The translations under genes and the position numbers were made by a program. Shown in pieces: positions 49,743-60,662 of a DNA stretch of 64,000 bases (position 1 is its first letter; each line of letters opens with the position of its first letter). A model generated the notes under the pieces. The model was not told the DNA's origin, searched no databases, and saw nothing but the letters and a program-made list of their open reading frames with translations. The DNA comes from JAXLYE01 sp046351595 (GTDB taxonomy: Bacteria; Myxococcota_A; Polyangia; Palsa-1104; JAEUJZ01), in the NCBI GenBank assembly GCA_046351595.1, contig JAXLYE010000001.1, positions 372,001 to 436,000 of the forward strand. Direction: 5' to 3'.

Positions 49743-51116
49743 CTAGGCGCCCTCGGTGACCTGGGCCTTCGACTCCAGCAGGTCCAGCGCCTTCTCGAGG
49801 CGGAGCTGGCCGCGGAGCTGCTGCAGGTTCGGGTCCTCGCGCTGCAGCTCGGCCTTGAGGCGCGCGACGCTCTTGTCGCGCTCCTTGGCCAGCTCGGCCA
49901 GGTGCTTCTCGAGGTCGGCGTCGGTGAGCTCGACCTTCTCCTGGTCGGCGAGGCCCATCATCACGAACTCGATGGACAGGTTGCGCACCGCCTCGGCGTG
50001 CGCGGCCTGGCCGATCTGGTCGGGCGTCGGCGGCTCGAACTTCTTGGGCTCGCCGCCTTCCTGGCCTTCCTTGCCCTCGTTCGCCTTGCGCTGGTCGGCG
50101 AGGATCTTCTGGTAGAGCTGCAGCTGCCCCTGCTGCGACTCGAGCAGCTGGCGCATCAGCCGCTGCACCAGCCCCGGCGGCAGCGGCACCGGGTTGCGCT
50201 TGAGCAGCTCCTCGACCAGGGCCAGGCGCATCTCGTGCCGCGCCTCTTCCTTGTCCTCCTCGAGCAGCCCGTCGCGGATCTTCTGCTTCAGCGCCTCGAT
50301 CGTGTCCGCCTCGCCCGTGTCCTTGGCGAAGTCGTCGTCGAGCTCGGGCAGGCGCTTCTTGTGCGCGGCCTTGACCGTGACCTTGAAGTGACCGGTCTTG
50401 CCGGCCAGCTCCGCCGGGAAGTTCTCCGTCGGCATGGTCAGCGCGACCTCGTGGTTGGTCGCGTCGAGCGGCACCCCGACCAGGGCGCTCGCCAGACCCG
50501 GCAGCGGCGACATCTCGGGCCGCGTCAGGTCGACGGTCATCTCCTTGTCCTTATAGGTCAGGTGCGCGAGCGTGCCGGTGAGCAGGATGGTCAGCACGTC
50601 GGTGTTCTCGGCCTTGTCGTGGCCGCTGCCGGCCTCGATCGGCTGCATCTCGACGTGCGCCTGGCGCTTGCGCTCCAGCGCCTCGTTGACCTGCTCGTCG
50701 GTGACCTTGGCCGCGCGGCGACTGACCGCGATGCCCTCGTAGTCCTTGACCTGGATCTGCGGCAGGAGCTCGATGCGCGCGGTGTAGCTCAGCGGCTGAT
50801 CGCGCTGCGCCGCCGGCATCGCCTCGAGCATCGGCTCGGACACCATGCGCAGCGGGTTCTGGCTGATGACGAACGACATGCTCTCGTTGACCAGCTCGCG
50901 GGCCGCGTCGGTCGCGACCTTCTTGCCGAACATGTTCTCGAGCATCGAGCGCGGCGCCTTGCCGGAGCGGAAGCCCTTGAGCCGCACGGTGCGGCTGAGC
51001 TCTTTGTAGCCCTCTTCCAGCTTGGCGTTCACCGCCTCGCGCGCGACCTGCACCTTGATGCGCTTCTCGACGGGGGAAACGTCCTCAAGCTCGAACTGAA
51101 CGGGGGAACCCTGCAT
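49743..51116 (-). CDS. tig: trigger factor, ribosome-bound chaperone and prolyl isomerase
   Basis: 457 residues. The N-terminal ribosome-binding domain has VKGFRSGKAPR-type LKGFRSGKAPRSMLE (ribosome-docking GFRxGKxP). The central FKBP-like domain (ITLLTGTLAHLTYKD region, GLASALVGVPL) and the long helical C-terminal chaperone domain (LLKRNPVPLPPGLVQRLMRQL) follow. It shields nascent chains. A Gly/Glu/Lys-rich loop near 345-365 is an insertion. ATG 51116 is preferred for the GAGAGG spacing; ATG 51119 adjoins it. It heads the tig, clpP, clpX order on the minus strand. Confidence 0.95.
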   Translation of the reverse strand: MQGSPVQFELEDVSPVEKRIKVQVAREAVNAKLEEGYKELSRTVRLKGFRSGKAPRSMLENMFGKKVATDAARELVNESMSFVISQNPLRMVSEPMLEAMPAAQRDQPLSYTARIELLPQIQVKDYEGIAVSRRAAKVTDEQVNEALERKRQAHVEMQPIEAGSGHDKAENTDVLTILLTGTLAHLTYKDKEMTVDLTRPEMSPLPGLASALVGVPLDATNHEVALTMPTENFPAELAGKTGHFKVTVKAAHKKRLPELDDDFAKDTGEADTIEALKQKIRDGLLEEDKEEARHEMRLALVEELLKRNPVPLPPGLVQRLMRQLLESQQGQLQLYQKILADQRKANEGKEGQEGGEPKKFEPPTPDQIGQAAHAEAVRNLSIEFVMMGLADQEKVELTDADLEKHLAELAKERDKSVARLKAELQREDPNLQQLRGQLRLEKALDLLESKAQVTEGA

Positions 51117-51243
51117 CATCGCCTCTCAGTCAATTTGGCAGCAGTGTCTAGGATTTGCGCAGACCCGTAAAGGGGTTAGCAACGGGGCGTCTGCGTCACG
51201 AGCGGTCGGATCGGCGGCAGCGCGGCGCGCCGCGCCGGCCGGA

Positions 51244-51720
51244 TCAGTTGCAGGTGCCGGGTCCGGCGACGCCGCTGGCGTCCTTGGCGCCCTGGTCGAT
51301 CCAGCGACGGAACTTGTCGATGTCGGCGGCGGACAGCGGCTGGCCCTGCGGCATGCCGGTGCCGAGGTTCGGGTCGGCGGTGGTCAGCATCAGCTTCTTG
51401 TAGAGGAAGCTCTTGGCCGAGTCGCCCGGGACGACGCGGCGCGGGTACGTCGCCCGCGCGGTGGTGAGGAACGTGGCGCCCTTGGTCGGGCCGACCAGGT
51501 TGCAGTAGGCGTCGTTGCCGGCGAGCTGCAGGTTGCCGCCGGCCGAGGTGCCCGTGGCGTGGCAGGACGAGGACAGGCTGCAGCTGGTCGTGATGATCGG
51601 CTGCAGCGTCTGGTACGTCACGGTCTCGTCGGTGCTGCCGCCGCAGCCGGGCGCCGCGCCGAGCGCCAGCGCGCCGACAAGCACCGCCGTGGTGCGAACG
51701 ATCAGGGTGGTCTTGAACAT
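51244..51720 (-). CDS. cytochrome-c-like lipoprotein with atypical CX5CH site
   Basis: 158 residues. Lipoprotein signal (LVGALALGAAPGC). The mature part reads TLQPIITTSCSLSSSCHATGTSAGGNLQLAG, then VVPGDSAKSFLYKKL and GTGMPQGQPLSAADIDKFRRWIDQGAKD, the plan of the small c-type-like domains common in Myxococcota and Planctomycetes. The heme motif is CSLSSSCH (five residues between cysteines), not CxxCH, so covalent heme attachment is doubtful; such variants may be structural. GGAGG lies eight bases before ATG 51720. Confidence 0.7.
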   Translation of the reverse strand: MFKTTLIVRTTAVLVGALALGAAPGCGGSTDETVTYQTLQPIITTSCSLSSSCHATGTSAGGNLQLAGNDAYCNLVGPTKGATFLTTARATYPRRVVPGDSAKSFLYKKLMLTTADPNLGTGMPQGQPLSAADIDKFRRWIDQGAKDASGVAGPGTCN

Positions 51721-51771
51721 GCGGGCCGCCTCCGTCGTGGTCTGGTTCGTCGCCATGGAGCGCGGACCTTA

Positions 51772-52341
51772 TCACAACTTGGGCGCTGCAGAGCGCCGCT
51801 TGTCGGGCTGCCTTTCGGGCTGCTTGCCGGGCGCTTTGGCTTTGGCTTTGGCTTTGGCCTTGGCCCGCTCGTCCGCCCGTGCGCCCTCCTTCCGAGTCGT
51901 TTTTGGGACCGGCGACCGCGCCGCGTGGGTCGCGCACAGGTGCAGCTTGCGGCCGCGCGACAGCCGCTTCAGCGCCGCCTCGCGCCGCAGCGCCTCGCCG
52001 CGACCGCCCGCCTCTTCGCAGTAGGCCACCTCGACCGGCAGCCGGCCACGCGTGTACTTCACGTCGCCGCGCCGGTGCCGCCCGAGCCGCCGCTCGAGGT
52101 CGTTGGTGCAGCCGCAGTAGAGCGTCCCGTCGACGCAGCGCAAGAGGTATACGACCCAGCCGCCCGGCGGCGCTCCGCTGTCGTCCGCGGTCGCGGGCCC
52201 GGCCTGGGGCTTCCCCTCGGCCTTGGGCTCCCGCTTTCTGCGGGTGCGGGCCTGGGCTTTTTCCTGGGCGCCCGACTGCGGCGCCGCCGCGCGCCCCGGG
52301 GCCAGCCGCGGCTCCGTCGGCGACGACGTTGACTGAGGCAT
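51772..52341 (-). CDS. GIY-YIG domain protein with charged low-complexity ends
   Basis: About 189 residues. The UvrC/YhbQ-type GIY-YIG core is clear: WVVYLLRCVDGTLYCGCTNDLERRLGRH (the GIY and YIG strands read VYL and YCG), then KYTRGRLPVEVAYCEEAGGRGEALRREAALKRLSRGRK with the catalytic Arg and Glu. It probably acts on DNA. Both ends are low in complexity: an N-terminal Pro/Ala/Lys region and a C-terminal AKAKAKAKAKAPGK run. The start may lie inside, since no good ribosome site precedes ATG 52341, only 30 bases from the divergent gene. Confidence 0.8.
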   Translation of the reverse strand: MPQSTSSPTEPRLAPGRAAAPQSGAQEKAQARTRRKREPKAEGKPQAGPATADDSGAPPGGWVVYLLRCVDGTLYCGCTNDLERRLGRHRRGDVKYTRGRLPVEVAYCEEAGGRGEALRREAALKRLSRGRKLHLCATHAARSPVPKTTRKEGARADERAKAKAKAKAKAPGKQPERQPDKRRSAAPKL

Positions 52342-52371
52342 CGCGCGGATGCTAGCGTGCCTGCACCGACC

Positions 52372-52740
52372 ATGCGAGTAGACACCCAGAGAAAGCTCTT
52401 TGCCGGCGTGCGCATCGACGGCCGCATGCGCGAGCAGCTCGACAAGTGTCCGCCGCGCGATCGCATCTACTTCGAGTCCGAGGACAGCCGCTTCCTGACG
52501 GTGCTGCGCGGCGGCACCGACACCTACCTGGGCAAGGTGCTGGAGCCCGGCACCGAGGCGCGCCACGTCGACGACATCCGCCGCAACGTGTGGTCGATCC
52601 TGCAGCGCATCTGCCCCGGCCGCCGCGACGAGGGGGAGATCAAGATCTTCACCATCCTCGACGACGAGCCGACGTTCACGGCGACCCGGCCCGCGGCCCC
52701 GGCCGACAGCGACCGCGACCGCGACGACGACTACTACTAG
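52372..52740 (+). CDS. conserved-looking small protein, unknown
   Basis: 122 residues, no signal or membrane segment. MRVDTQRKLFAGVRIDGRMREQLDKCPPRDRIYFES gives a mixed alpha/beta beginning, followed by LTVLRGGTDTYLGKVLEPGTEARHVDDIRRNVWSIL and IKIFTILDD, with an acidic Asp-rich tail (DSDRDRDDDYY). It is well-formed and codon-biased, so probably real. No family is recognised. It is divergent from the GIY-YIG gene, starting 30 bases away. Confidence 0.75.
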   Translation: MRVDTQRKLFAGVRIDGRMREQLDKCPPRDRIYFESEDSRFLTVLRGGTDTYLGKVLEPGTEARHVDDIRRNVWSILQRICPGRRDEGEIKIFTILDDEPTFTATRPAAPADSDRDRDDDYY

Positions 52741-52897
52741 GCGCGCCCCGCCGCCCGGCTCGCTTTGGCGAGCCGATCGGCAAAGGCCCCTCCCTGAACG
52801 GCTGGCTCCGCTGTAGCATGCGCGGAAAAAACGCTACGGCCCCGGCCGCAGCCGCGCTGTCAGCCCGGCGTGCGCCGATGCAAGCAGAGAGCCTGCC

Positions 52898-55009
<2,112 letters not shown>

Positions 55010-55013
55010 CACG

Positions 55014-56045
55014 ATGCGCGTCCTGGTCGTCGGTCCCGACGGCGTCGACAGCTCCGAGCGCAGCTGCGCCCGCGGCCTCGCCGAGCTCGGGCACGAGGCC
55101 GAGGTGGTCGACCTGCGCCGCCACATGGGCGTGCCGCGCGCGATCAGCCGCTCGTACCTGCTGACGGCGCTGGCCGAGGGCCTGCTGCGCGCGACGGTGC
55201 GCGAGCCCTACCACTTCGCGCAGCGCCACCTGCTCGAGCGCGCAAAGACCTTCCGCGCCGACCTGGTGCTGGTGGTGCAGCTGACCTGGGTGCTGCCCGA
55301 GACCGTCGTCGCGCTGCGCGACCGCGGCGTGCGCTGCGTCGGCTGGTTCCCCGATGCCTTCACCAGCTTCGGCCGCGGCACGTTCCTTCTGGCGCCGTGG
55401 GACGCGCTGTTCTTCCAGGACCGCTTCATCGTCGAGCGGCTGCGCAAGACGCTGTCCGCGGACTACGTCCACCACCTGGCGCAGTGCTTCGATCCGCAGG
55501 TGCACCGCCCGCTGCCGCTCGGCGCCGACGACGAGCGGCGCCTCTGTGCCGATGTCGCGACCTTCGGCAACTACTACCCCTACCGCGCCCGCCTGATCGA
55601 GCCGCTCCTCGACGGCAGCTTCGACGTCAAGCTGTGGGGCAGCCGGCCGCCGCGCTGGCTGCGCCACCCGGTGCACCGCTTCTGGGCCGGGCGCGAGGTC
55701 ACGGGCGACGACAAGTGCCGCGCCATGCGGGCGTGCCGGATCGCGCTCAACACCAACCACTACGCCGGCATCGGCGACGTCAACAAGCGCACCTTCGAGC
55801 TCGCGGGCATCGGCGCCTTCCAGCTCACCGACGAGCGCGAGGCGCTGCGCAGCTACCTTGAGCCCGGCGTCGAGGTCGCGACCTTCACCGGCCGCGCCGA
55901 TCTCGCCGACAAGGTCCGCTACTACCTCGCCCGCCCCGAGGAGCGCGCCCGCATCGCCGCCGCCGGCTGCGCCCGCGCCCACCGCGAGCACACGTTCGTG
56001 CACCGCCTGCGCGTCCTGCTCGGCACCATCGGCCTCACGCCTTAG
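55014..56045 (+). CDS. CgeB-like glycosyltransferase-fold protein
   Basis: 343 residues. MRVLVVGPDGVDSSERSCARGLAELGHEAEVVDLR opens a GT-B-like N-terminal domain. The C-terminal domain has VATFGNYYPYRARLIEPL, CRAMRACRIALNTNHYAGIGDVNKRTFELAGIGAFQLTDEREALRSYLEPG and the end DLADKVRYYLARPEERARIAAAG, as in CgeB/spore-maturation and DUF3880 proteins. It probably transfers sugar to a cell-surface target; the acceptor is unknown. Start is four bases after ligA, suggesting co-transcription. It overlaps the convergent gene by four bases. Confidence 0.8.
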   Translation: MRVLVVGPDGVDSSERSCARGLAELGHEAEVVDLRRHMGVPRAISRSYLLTALAEGLLRATVREPYHFAQRHLLERAKTFRADLVLVVQLTWVLPETVVALRDRGVRCVGWFPDAFTSFGRGTFLLAPWDALFFQDRFIVERLRKTLSADYVHHLAQCFDPQVHRPLPLGADDERRLCADVATFGNYYPYRARLIEPLLDGSFDVKLWGSRPPRWLRHPVHRFWAGREVTGDDKCRAMRACRIALNTNHYAGIGDVNKRTFELAGIGAFQLTDEREALRSYLEPGVEVATFTGRADLADKVRYYLARPEERARIAAAGCARAHREHTFVHRLRVLLGTIGLTP

Positions 56046-56869
56046 CGCGGCCGCGCGGCGACCGCGGGCAAGAGCCGCACCAGCCGCTCGGGATCCGCGC
56101 GCAGGCCGGCGTCGACGCGGTCGAGGAACTCGCCGATCGCGGGCGCGCGGGCGCGCAGGTCCGCCTCGTCGTGTCCGCCGATGTCGAGCCGCATCAGATC
56201 GAGGTACAGCGCGCGGTAGCTGCGCAGCGACAGCCGCCCGCGCTGCACGTCGTCGCCCGGCAAGAGCTCGGCGGCGCCGCGCGGATCCAGCACGCGCAGG
56301 CCCAGCAGGTAGGTGTCCTCGCGCTCGTGGCAGGCGCCCTCGCCGGAGCCGGGGCGGACGTACGGGAAGTCGGGCTCGTCGACGATGACGTTGCCGGCGC
56401 GCTGCAGGAAGCGGACGCGGTCCGTGACCTCGCGGGCGGCGAAGCGCGCCGGGTTCTGGCAGTCGCCGAGCTGCAGCGCCGTGCCGAAGTGCTGCCTGAG
56501 GCGCGCCAGCACCACCTCGTCCATGCGCTGCGCCGCGCCGGTGTGGCGGAAGCGCGGCAGCACGCCGAAGTACGGCACGTAGGCGGTGCGCCGCGCCGGA
56601 TCGCAGCAGATCCAGAACAGGCCGCTGACCTCGCCGTCGTCGCTGCTGGCGCCGCCTTCGCTGCCGGCGCCGATGACGCGGCTCAGCAGGTACTCGACCT
56701 GTACGCCGTAGCGCGCCTGCTGCGCCGGGTAGCGCCGCAGCCCGTCGCGGCTCCAGGCGTCGTTGTCGTCCGTGAACAGGCTGCGCAGGGCGGCGTGAAA
56801 CGCAGCGAGGCCGCGCTCGTCGTTGTCTTCGTCTTGGGGGTCGATCACCAGAAGCTCGATCTGGCTCAT
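56042..56869 (-). CDS. GNAT-like acetyltransferase-fold protein
   Basis: 275 residues. The section GLFWICCDPARRTAYVPYFGVLPRFRHTGAAQRMDEVVLARLRQHFGTALQLGDCQNPARF follows the GNAT order of a beta-strand pair, the acetyl-CoA-binding pattern (V-x-P-x-F-R-x-T-G-A), and the next helix. The flanks are charged. Substrate unknown. The assignment is by pattern, not by a full family match. It overlaps the glycosyltransferase gene at the 3' end by four bases and precedes the HAD gene on the same strand by 55 bases. Confidence 0.55.
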   Translation of the reverse strand: MSQIELLVIDPQDEDNDERGLAAFHAALRSLFTDDNDAWSRDGLRRYPAQQARYGVQVEYLLSRVIGAGSEGGASSDDGEVSGLFWICCDPARRTAYVPYFGVLPRFRHTGAAQRMDEVVLARLRQHFGTALQLGDCQNPARFAAREVTDRVRFLQRAGNVIVDEPDFPYVRPGSGEGACHEREDTYLLGLRVLDPRGAAELLPGDDVQRGRLSLRSYRALYLDLMRLDIGGHDEADLRARAPAIGEFLDRVDAGLRADPERLVRLLPAVAARPR

Positions 56870-56923
56870 GGCTGACTCACTTTGGGCGTATGACGCATGC
56901 GTGCGCTGAAGGTGAAAAAGGGC

Positions 56924-57724
56924 TCACCACAGGTGCAGCGTGTGCGTGACGATCAGCTCGACCACCTCGGTGAACGTGCGCGCGACGAAGTCGGGGCGGC
57001 TGGCGAGGAGGCGCTCGGGCGGCAGCTCGCTCCAGCCGACCGCGCACGTCGACAGGCCGGCGGCGCGACCGGCCAGCACGTCGAAGTCGGTGTCGCCGAC
57101 CATGACGTCCCACTGCTTGTCCGTGACCAGGCCGGGCGCGCGGCCGAGGCGCGAGAAGACCGCGTGCACGACCGCGGGATCCGGCTTGGCGCGCAGCCCG
57201 TCCGAGCCGAGCACCTGATCGAAGTAGCCCAAGAGGCCCAGCCCCTCGGTGACGCGGTGCGCGGTCGCGGTCAGCTTGGTGGTGGCGATGCACAGGCGCA
57301 GGCGCGGCCCGGCGTGGTCGCCGCGGGCCGAGCGCACGCTGTCCTCGCGCAGCCGCCTGAGGTGCTCGAGCCCGTCGACGACGCCGGCGAACGGGCGCGT
57401 GTGATCGAGCAGGTGGTCGTAGTAGTGGCGGCGGTAGACCGCGATGAGCGCGCGCATCGCGTCGGCCGAGAGCGCAGGCCGCGCCGCGGAGAAGAAGTGC
57501 TCGAGCGTCTGGCCGTGCGCGCCGCGGTGCAGCGCCGCCTCGTCGGCCGCCGCGCTCTCGCGGCCGTCGTCGACGGTGCGCAGCGCCACGGCCAGGGCCT
57601 CGTGGATGTCGCGGCTGGAGTCGACGAGCGTGCCGTCGAGATCGAACACCGCCACCGCCGCCGGCCCGCCGCCCCCCGACGCGCCGATCCCGCCCTCTGT
57701 CCGCTTCCGATCGTCCAGGTCCAT
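56924..57724 (-). CDS. HAD-family phosphatase (phosphoglycolate phosphatase-like)
   Basis: 266 residues. Motif I AVFDLDGTLVDSSRDIHEAL (nucleophile Asp in DxDGT), a helical cap domain (FFSAARPALSADAMRALIAVYRRHYYDHL), motif II in CIATTKLTATAHRV (Thr), motif III Lys in RAKPDP and motif IV MVGDTDFDVLAGRAAG are all in order. It hydrolyses a small phosphate ester, possibly phosphoglycolate, as in Gph. A 20-residue Gly-rich N-terminal segment precedes motif I, so a later start is possible. It lies close to the membrane protein gene upstream. Confidence 0.88.
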   Translation of the reverse strand: MDLDDRKRTEGGIGASGGGGPAAVAVFDLDGTLVDSSRDIHEALAVALRTVDDGRESAAADEAALHRGAHGQTLEHFFSAARPALSADAMRALIAVYRRHYYDHLLDHTRPFAGVVDGLEHLRRLREDSVRSARGDHAGPRLRLCIATTKLTATAHRVTEGLGLLGYFDQVLGSDGLRAKPDPAVVHAVFSRLGRAPGLVTDKQWDVMVGDTDFDVLAGRAAGLSTCAVGWSELPPERLLASRPDFVARTFTEVVELIVTHTLHLW

Positions 57725-57739
57725 CCGCCGACCTTATCA

Positions 57740-58876
57740 CTACAGGCCGACGAAGCGAGCGAGGTCCGGGTTCTGCCGGCCGGAGCGCCAGATCCAGGCG
57801 TCGAGCGCGTAGTGCGTGGACTGCGGCAGCGACAGGAGCGGCACCAGGAACAGCAGCCACGCGTCCGAGAGCGGGAGCGCGGCGAAGGGGAACAGGGTCG
57901 CGTGCTCGTGCCAGACCAGGCGATCCCAGACCGCCTCCTCGAGCCAGGCCGCGGCGACGAGCGGCAGGTAGAAGGCGAGCGCCGCCGGCACGAGCCAGCG
58001 CGGCCCGGTCGCCGGCCCCGCGGCTGCAGTCGGCCCGCTTGCGGCCTGCCCGCTGGCCGCCTGCCCGCTGGCCGCCTGCTCATTGCGCCGGTAGCGGAAG
58101 ACCAGGACCAGGTACGGGATGCCGTGCGGCAGCACGTTGCACAGCGTGAACGCCAGGTCCGAGTCGTAGGTGACGATGCCGACGTACCAGGTGGCCCAGG
58201 TGCCGGCCATCACCAGGCCCTTGCCGAGGTTCCAGCTGCGCACAAGGAGGCTGCGGTGGACGTAGCGCAGCCCCCACAGCGCGCCGACCGCGGCGTAGAT
58301 CGGCGTCGCCACCGTGAGCAGCCCGCGCGGCACGCCGGCCGCGATGTCGCCGTCGATGAACCAGCTGAACGCGCGCGGCAGGTGGGTGTGCCAGTACAGC
58401 AGCGGATAGAGCGTGCCCAGGTAGATCGCGGCGTCGTCGAGCAGGCGATCGAGGCGCTGCACGAGCCGCGAGCCCGCGCGCGCATCGCGGCGCCGCGCCA
58501 GCGCCAGCCAGCCGTACTGCTGGCGCACGAAGTGGAAGATCGCCAGGTACGCGAGCGCCCGCCAGAACCGCAGCGGTCCGCCCGCGTACAGGAGCACGCC
58601 GAGCGCGTAGCACAACAGCGGCACCAGCGAGTACAGCCAGGGCCGGCGCCGCAGCTCGGCGGGGTTCATGTAGACGCGGTACGCGGTGGCGTAGACGTGC
58701 GCGACGTCGACGAAGATCACCGCCAGGAGGAACCCGAGCGGCGGCACCTTGCCGCCGAGCGCGCCCGCGGCATCGAGGATCGGGCAGAGCAGCAGCGGCA
58801 CGAGCGCCGGCAGGAGGAACGCCAGCGCGTCTTCCTTGGCCGAGAACAGGAACGCGGCGCGCGGTGGAGTCGCCAT
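57740..58876 (-). CDS. polytopic membrane protein of the polyamine-type operon
   Basis: 378 residues with about eight or nine membrane helices (FLLPALVPLLLCPILDAAG, LGFLLAVIFVDVAHVYATAY, ALAYLAIFHFVRQQYGWLAL and others). FHFVRQQYGWLALARR, TLYPLLYWHTHLPR, NVLPHGIPYLVLVFRY and LSLPQSTHYALDAWIWR carry several His residues inside or beside helices, suggesting an enzyme site or metal site. A loop has QAASG repeats. No named family recognised. Ribosome site AAGGAGGG precedes GTG 58879/ATG 58876; ATG was chosen for spacing. It lies 19 bases after the FAD oxidoreductase gene. Confidence 0.8.
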   Translation of the reverse strand: MATPPRAAFLFSAKEDALAFLLPALVPLLLCPILDAAGALGGKVPPLGFLLAVIFVDVAHVYATAYRVYMNPAELRRRPWLYSLVPLLCYALGVLLYAGGPLRFWRALAYLAIFHFVRQQYGWLALARRRDARAGSRLVQRLDRLLDDAAIYLGTLYPLLYWHTHLPRAFSWFIDGDIAAGVPRGLLTVATPIYAAVGALWGLRYVHRSLLVRSWNLGKGLVMAGTWATWYVGIVTYDSDLAFTLCNVLPHGIPYLVLVFRYRRNEQAASGQAASGQAASGPTAAAGPATGPRWLVPAALAFYLPLVAAAWLEEAVWDRLVWHEHATLFPFAALPLSDAWLLFLVPLLSLPQSTHYALDAWIWRSGRQNPDLARFVGL

Positions 58877-58895
58877 CACGATCCCTCCTTGCTCC

Positions 58896-60662
58896 TCACG
58901 TCGGCGCCGGGTCCGAGAACGGCGCCGGCTCGTGCCCGAGCGCGCGCAGGGCCGCGGCCGCGGCGCGCACGCCGTTCTGCTGCGCCTCCTCGAACAGCGC
59001 CATGCCCGAGAGGTCCGAGTGCGCGAAGTGCAGCGGCGGCTCGGAGCGCGCCGCGAGATCGAGCGCGTCGCCGCACAAGAGCCCCGGCACCGGCCGGATC
59101 ATGCCGTGGCCCCAGCGGAACACGTCGGCGCGCAGAAGCTGCGCGGGCAGCTCGGGCTCGGCGCGCAGGAGGTCTGCGGCGATGGCATCGCGCCACACCG
59201 GCCACGGCGTCTGGTACAGGCGCGTGCGCTCGGCGCGCGGGTCCGGCCCGCACAGCGGCAGGTAGTACGTCCACACCGAGCGCGGCACGCCGTCTTGTGA
59301 TGGCGCCGGCTCGCGCTGGTGCGTGGCGACCACGTAGCCGAGCGAGGGGCTCTCGACCAGCACGTTGTCCCAGCACAGCGGGAAGCCGGGCGCGCCCATC
59401 CCATCGTCGCCCTGCGTGCGCGAGCGCCGCACCGGCGACGGCGCCGGTGGTGAGCGCCGCAGCGTCAGGTTGGCGACCAGCCACGGCGCATAGCTGAAGC
59501 GCTGCAGGTGCGGCGGCGGCGGCGCGCCGCGCAGCTCGGCGATCAGGCGGTGCCGCAGGAACGTCGGCAGCGCGAAGATCAGCTGCCGGGCCTCGATGGC
59601 GCGCGGCACCGGCTCGCCGCCGCGCATGTCCAGGTACACGGCCTGCACCTGCTCGGGCGCGCTGCCCGCAAGGCGCCGCACGTCGAGCGCCACGCAGCCG
59701 GTGCGCACGTGGCCGCCGACCCGCGCCAGCAGCTGCTTGACCAGGTAGCCGTTGCCCTCGGGCCAGGTCAGGACCTCGGCCGGATCGTCGTCGGGGTGGA
59801 CCAGGCGCGCGCAGAAGTAGTGCAGCGCCGCCCACGCCGAGGTCTCCTCGGCGCGCAGGCCGAAGTCGTCGCGGCAGGCGTAGTCCACCCACCAGCGCAG
59901 CCGCCACGAGGTCAGGCCGCGCGCGTCCATCCAGGCGCTCATGCTCTGCGCATCGAGCTCGGTGGCGCCGTCACCGCGCGGGTCTGCGGCCTGGCGCGGC
60001 AGCGTGAAGACGCGGCGCCCGCCCTGCCCGCGCGCCCGCACCCAGCGCGCGACCTCGTCGTGGAAGCGCTGCAGCTGGCGGCGATCCTCGGCGCTGGCGC
60101 CGGCATGCAGGTACAGGCCCTCGTACCAGCGGCCCTTGTAGAAGACGCGCTCCTGGGGCGCGCGGCACAGGTGCTGCTCGGCGCAGCGCGGCCGGCCCGC
60201 GGCGTCGTAGTACTCGATGACGCCGATCTCCTCGAGGAAGGCGCGCGCGGCGCGGGCGTCGGGCGGCGGCACCGGCAGGTAGTGCGCGCCCCAGGGGTGC
60301 GGCGTCGTCGGCGTCTCGCCGTAGCGCGAGGTGCCGCCGGCCGTGTCCTCCAGCTCGAGCACCACGAAGTCGTGATAGCCGGCGCGCTCGAGCGCCCACG
60401 CCGCCGACAGCCCGGCGATGCCGCCGCCGAGGATGACGATGCCGGTGGACTCGCGCCCCTGCGGCGGCCGGCCGAGCCAGGCGCCGTCGCGGATGAGGTG
60501 GCCGCGGCTGTCGCTGGGGCCGACGATGCCGCCCTGCACCTGCGAAAGCGCCGCGCCGAGCTCGCGCCGCGTCCCGTGCGAGCAGCCCCCGAAGGCGGAT
60601 GCAGCGACCAGGGCGCCGGCCGCGCCGACGAACTCGCGGCGGCTCAGTTCCAGCGGCGCCAT
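58896..60662 (-). CDS. Tat-exported FAD-dependent amine-oxidase-like lipoprotein
   Basis: 588 residues. The N terminus LELSRREFVGAAGALVAAS is a twin-arginine signal, and it ends in a lipobox FGGC, so a folded flavoprotein is exported and lipid-anchored. FAD-binding GxGxxG in IVILGGGIAGLSAAWALERAG and E at the strand end, then GGTSRYGETPTTPHPWGAHYLPVP, follow the amine oxidase/protoporphyrinogen oxidase plan. LLCGDALDLAARSEPPLHFAHSDLSGMALFEEAQQNGVRAAAA is the C-terminal FAD-binding motif. It should oxidise an amine or similar donor. It overlaps the upstream spermidine-synthase-like gene by 19 bases. Confidence 0.88.
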   Translation of the reverse strand: MAPLELSRREFVGAAGALVAASAFGGCSHGTRRELGAALSQVQGGIVGPSDSRGHLIRDGAWLGRPPQGRESTGIVILGGGIAGLSAAWALERAGYHDFVVLELEDTAGGTSRYGETPTTPHPWGAHYLPVPPPDARAARAFLEEIGVIEYYDAAGRPRCAEQHLCRAPQERVFYKGRWYEGLYLHAGASAEDRRQLQRFHDEVARWVRARGQGGRRVFTLPRQAADPRGDGATELDAQSMSAWMDARGLTSWRLRWWVDYACRDDFGLRAEETSAWAALHYFCARLVHPDDDPAEVLTWPEGNGYLVKQLLARVGGHVRTGCVALDVRRLAGSAPEQVQAVYLDMRGGEPVPRAIEARQLIFALPTFLRHRLIAELRGAPPPPHLQRFSYAPWLVANLTLRRSPPAPSPVRRSRTQGDDGMGAPGFPLCWDNVLVESPSLGYVVATHQREPAPSQDGVPRSVWTYYLPLCGPDPRAERTRLYQTPWPVWRDAIAADLLRAEPELPAQLLRADVFRWGHGMIRPVPGLLCGDALDLAARSEPPLHFAHSDLSGMALFEEAQQNGVRAAAAALRALGHEPAPFSDPAPT

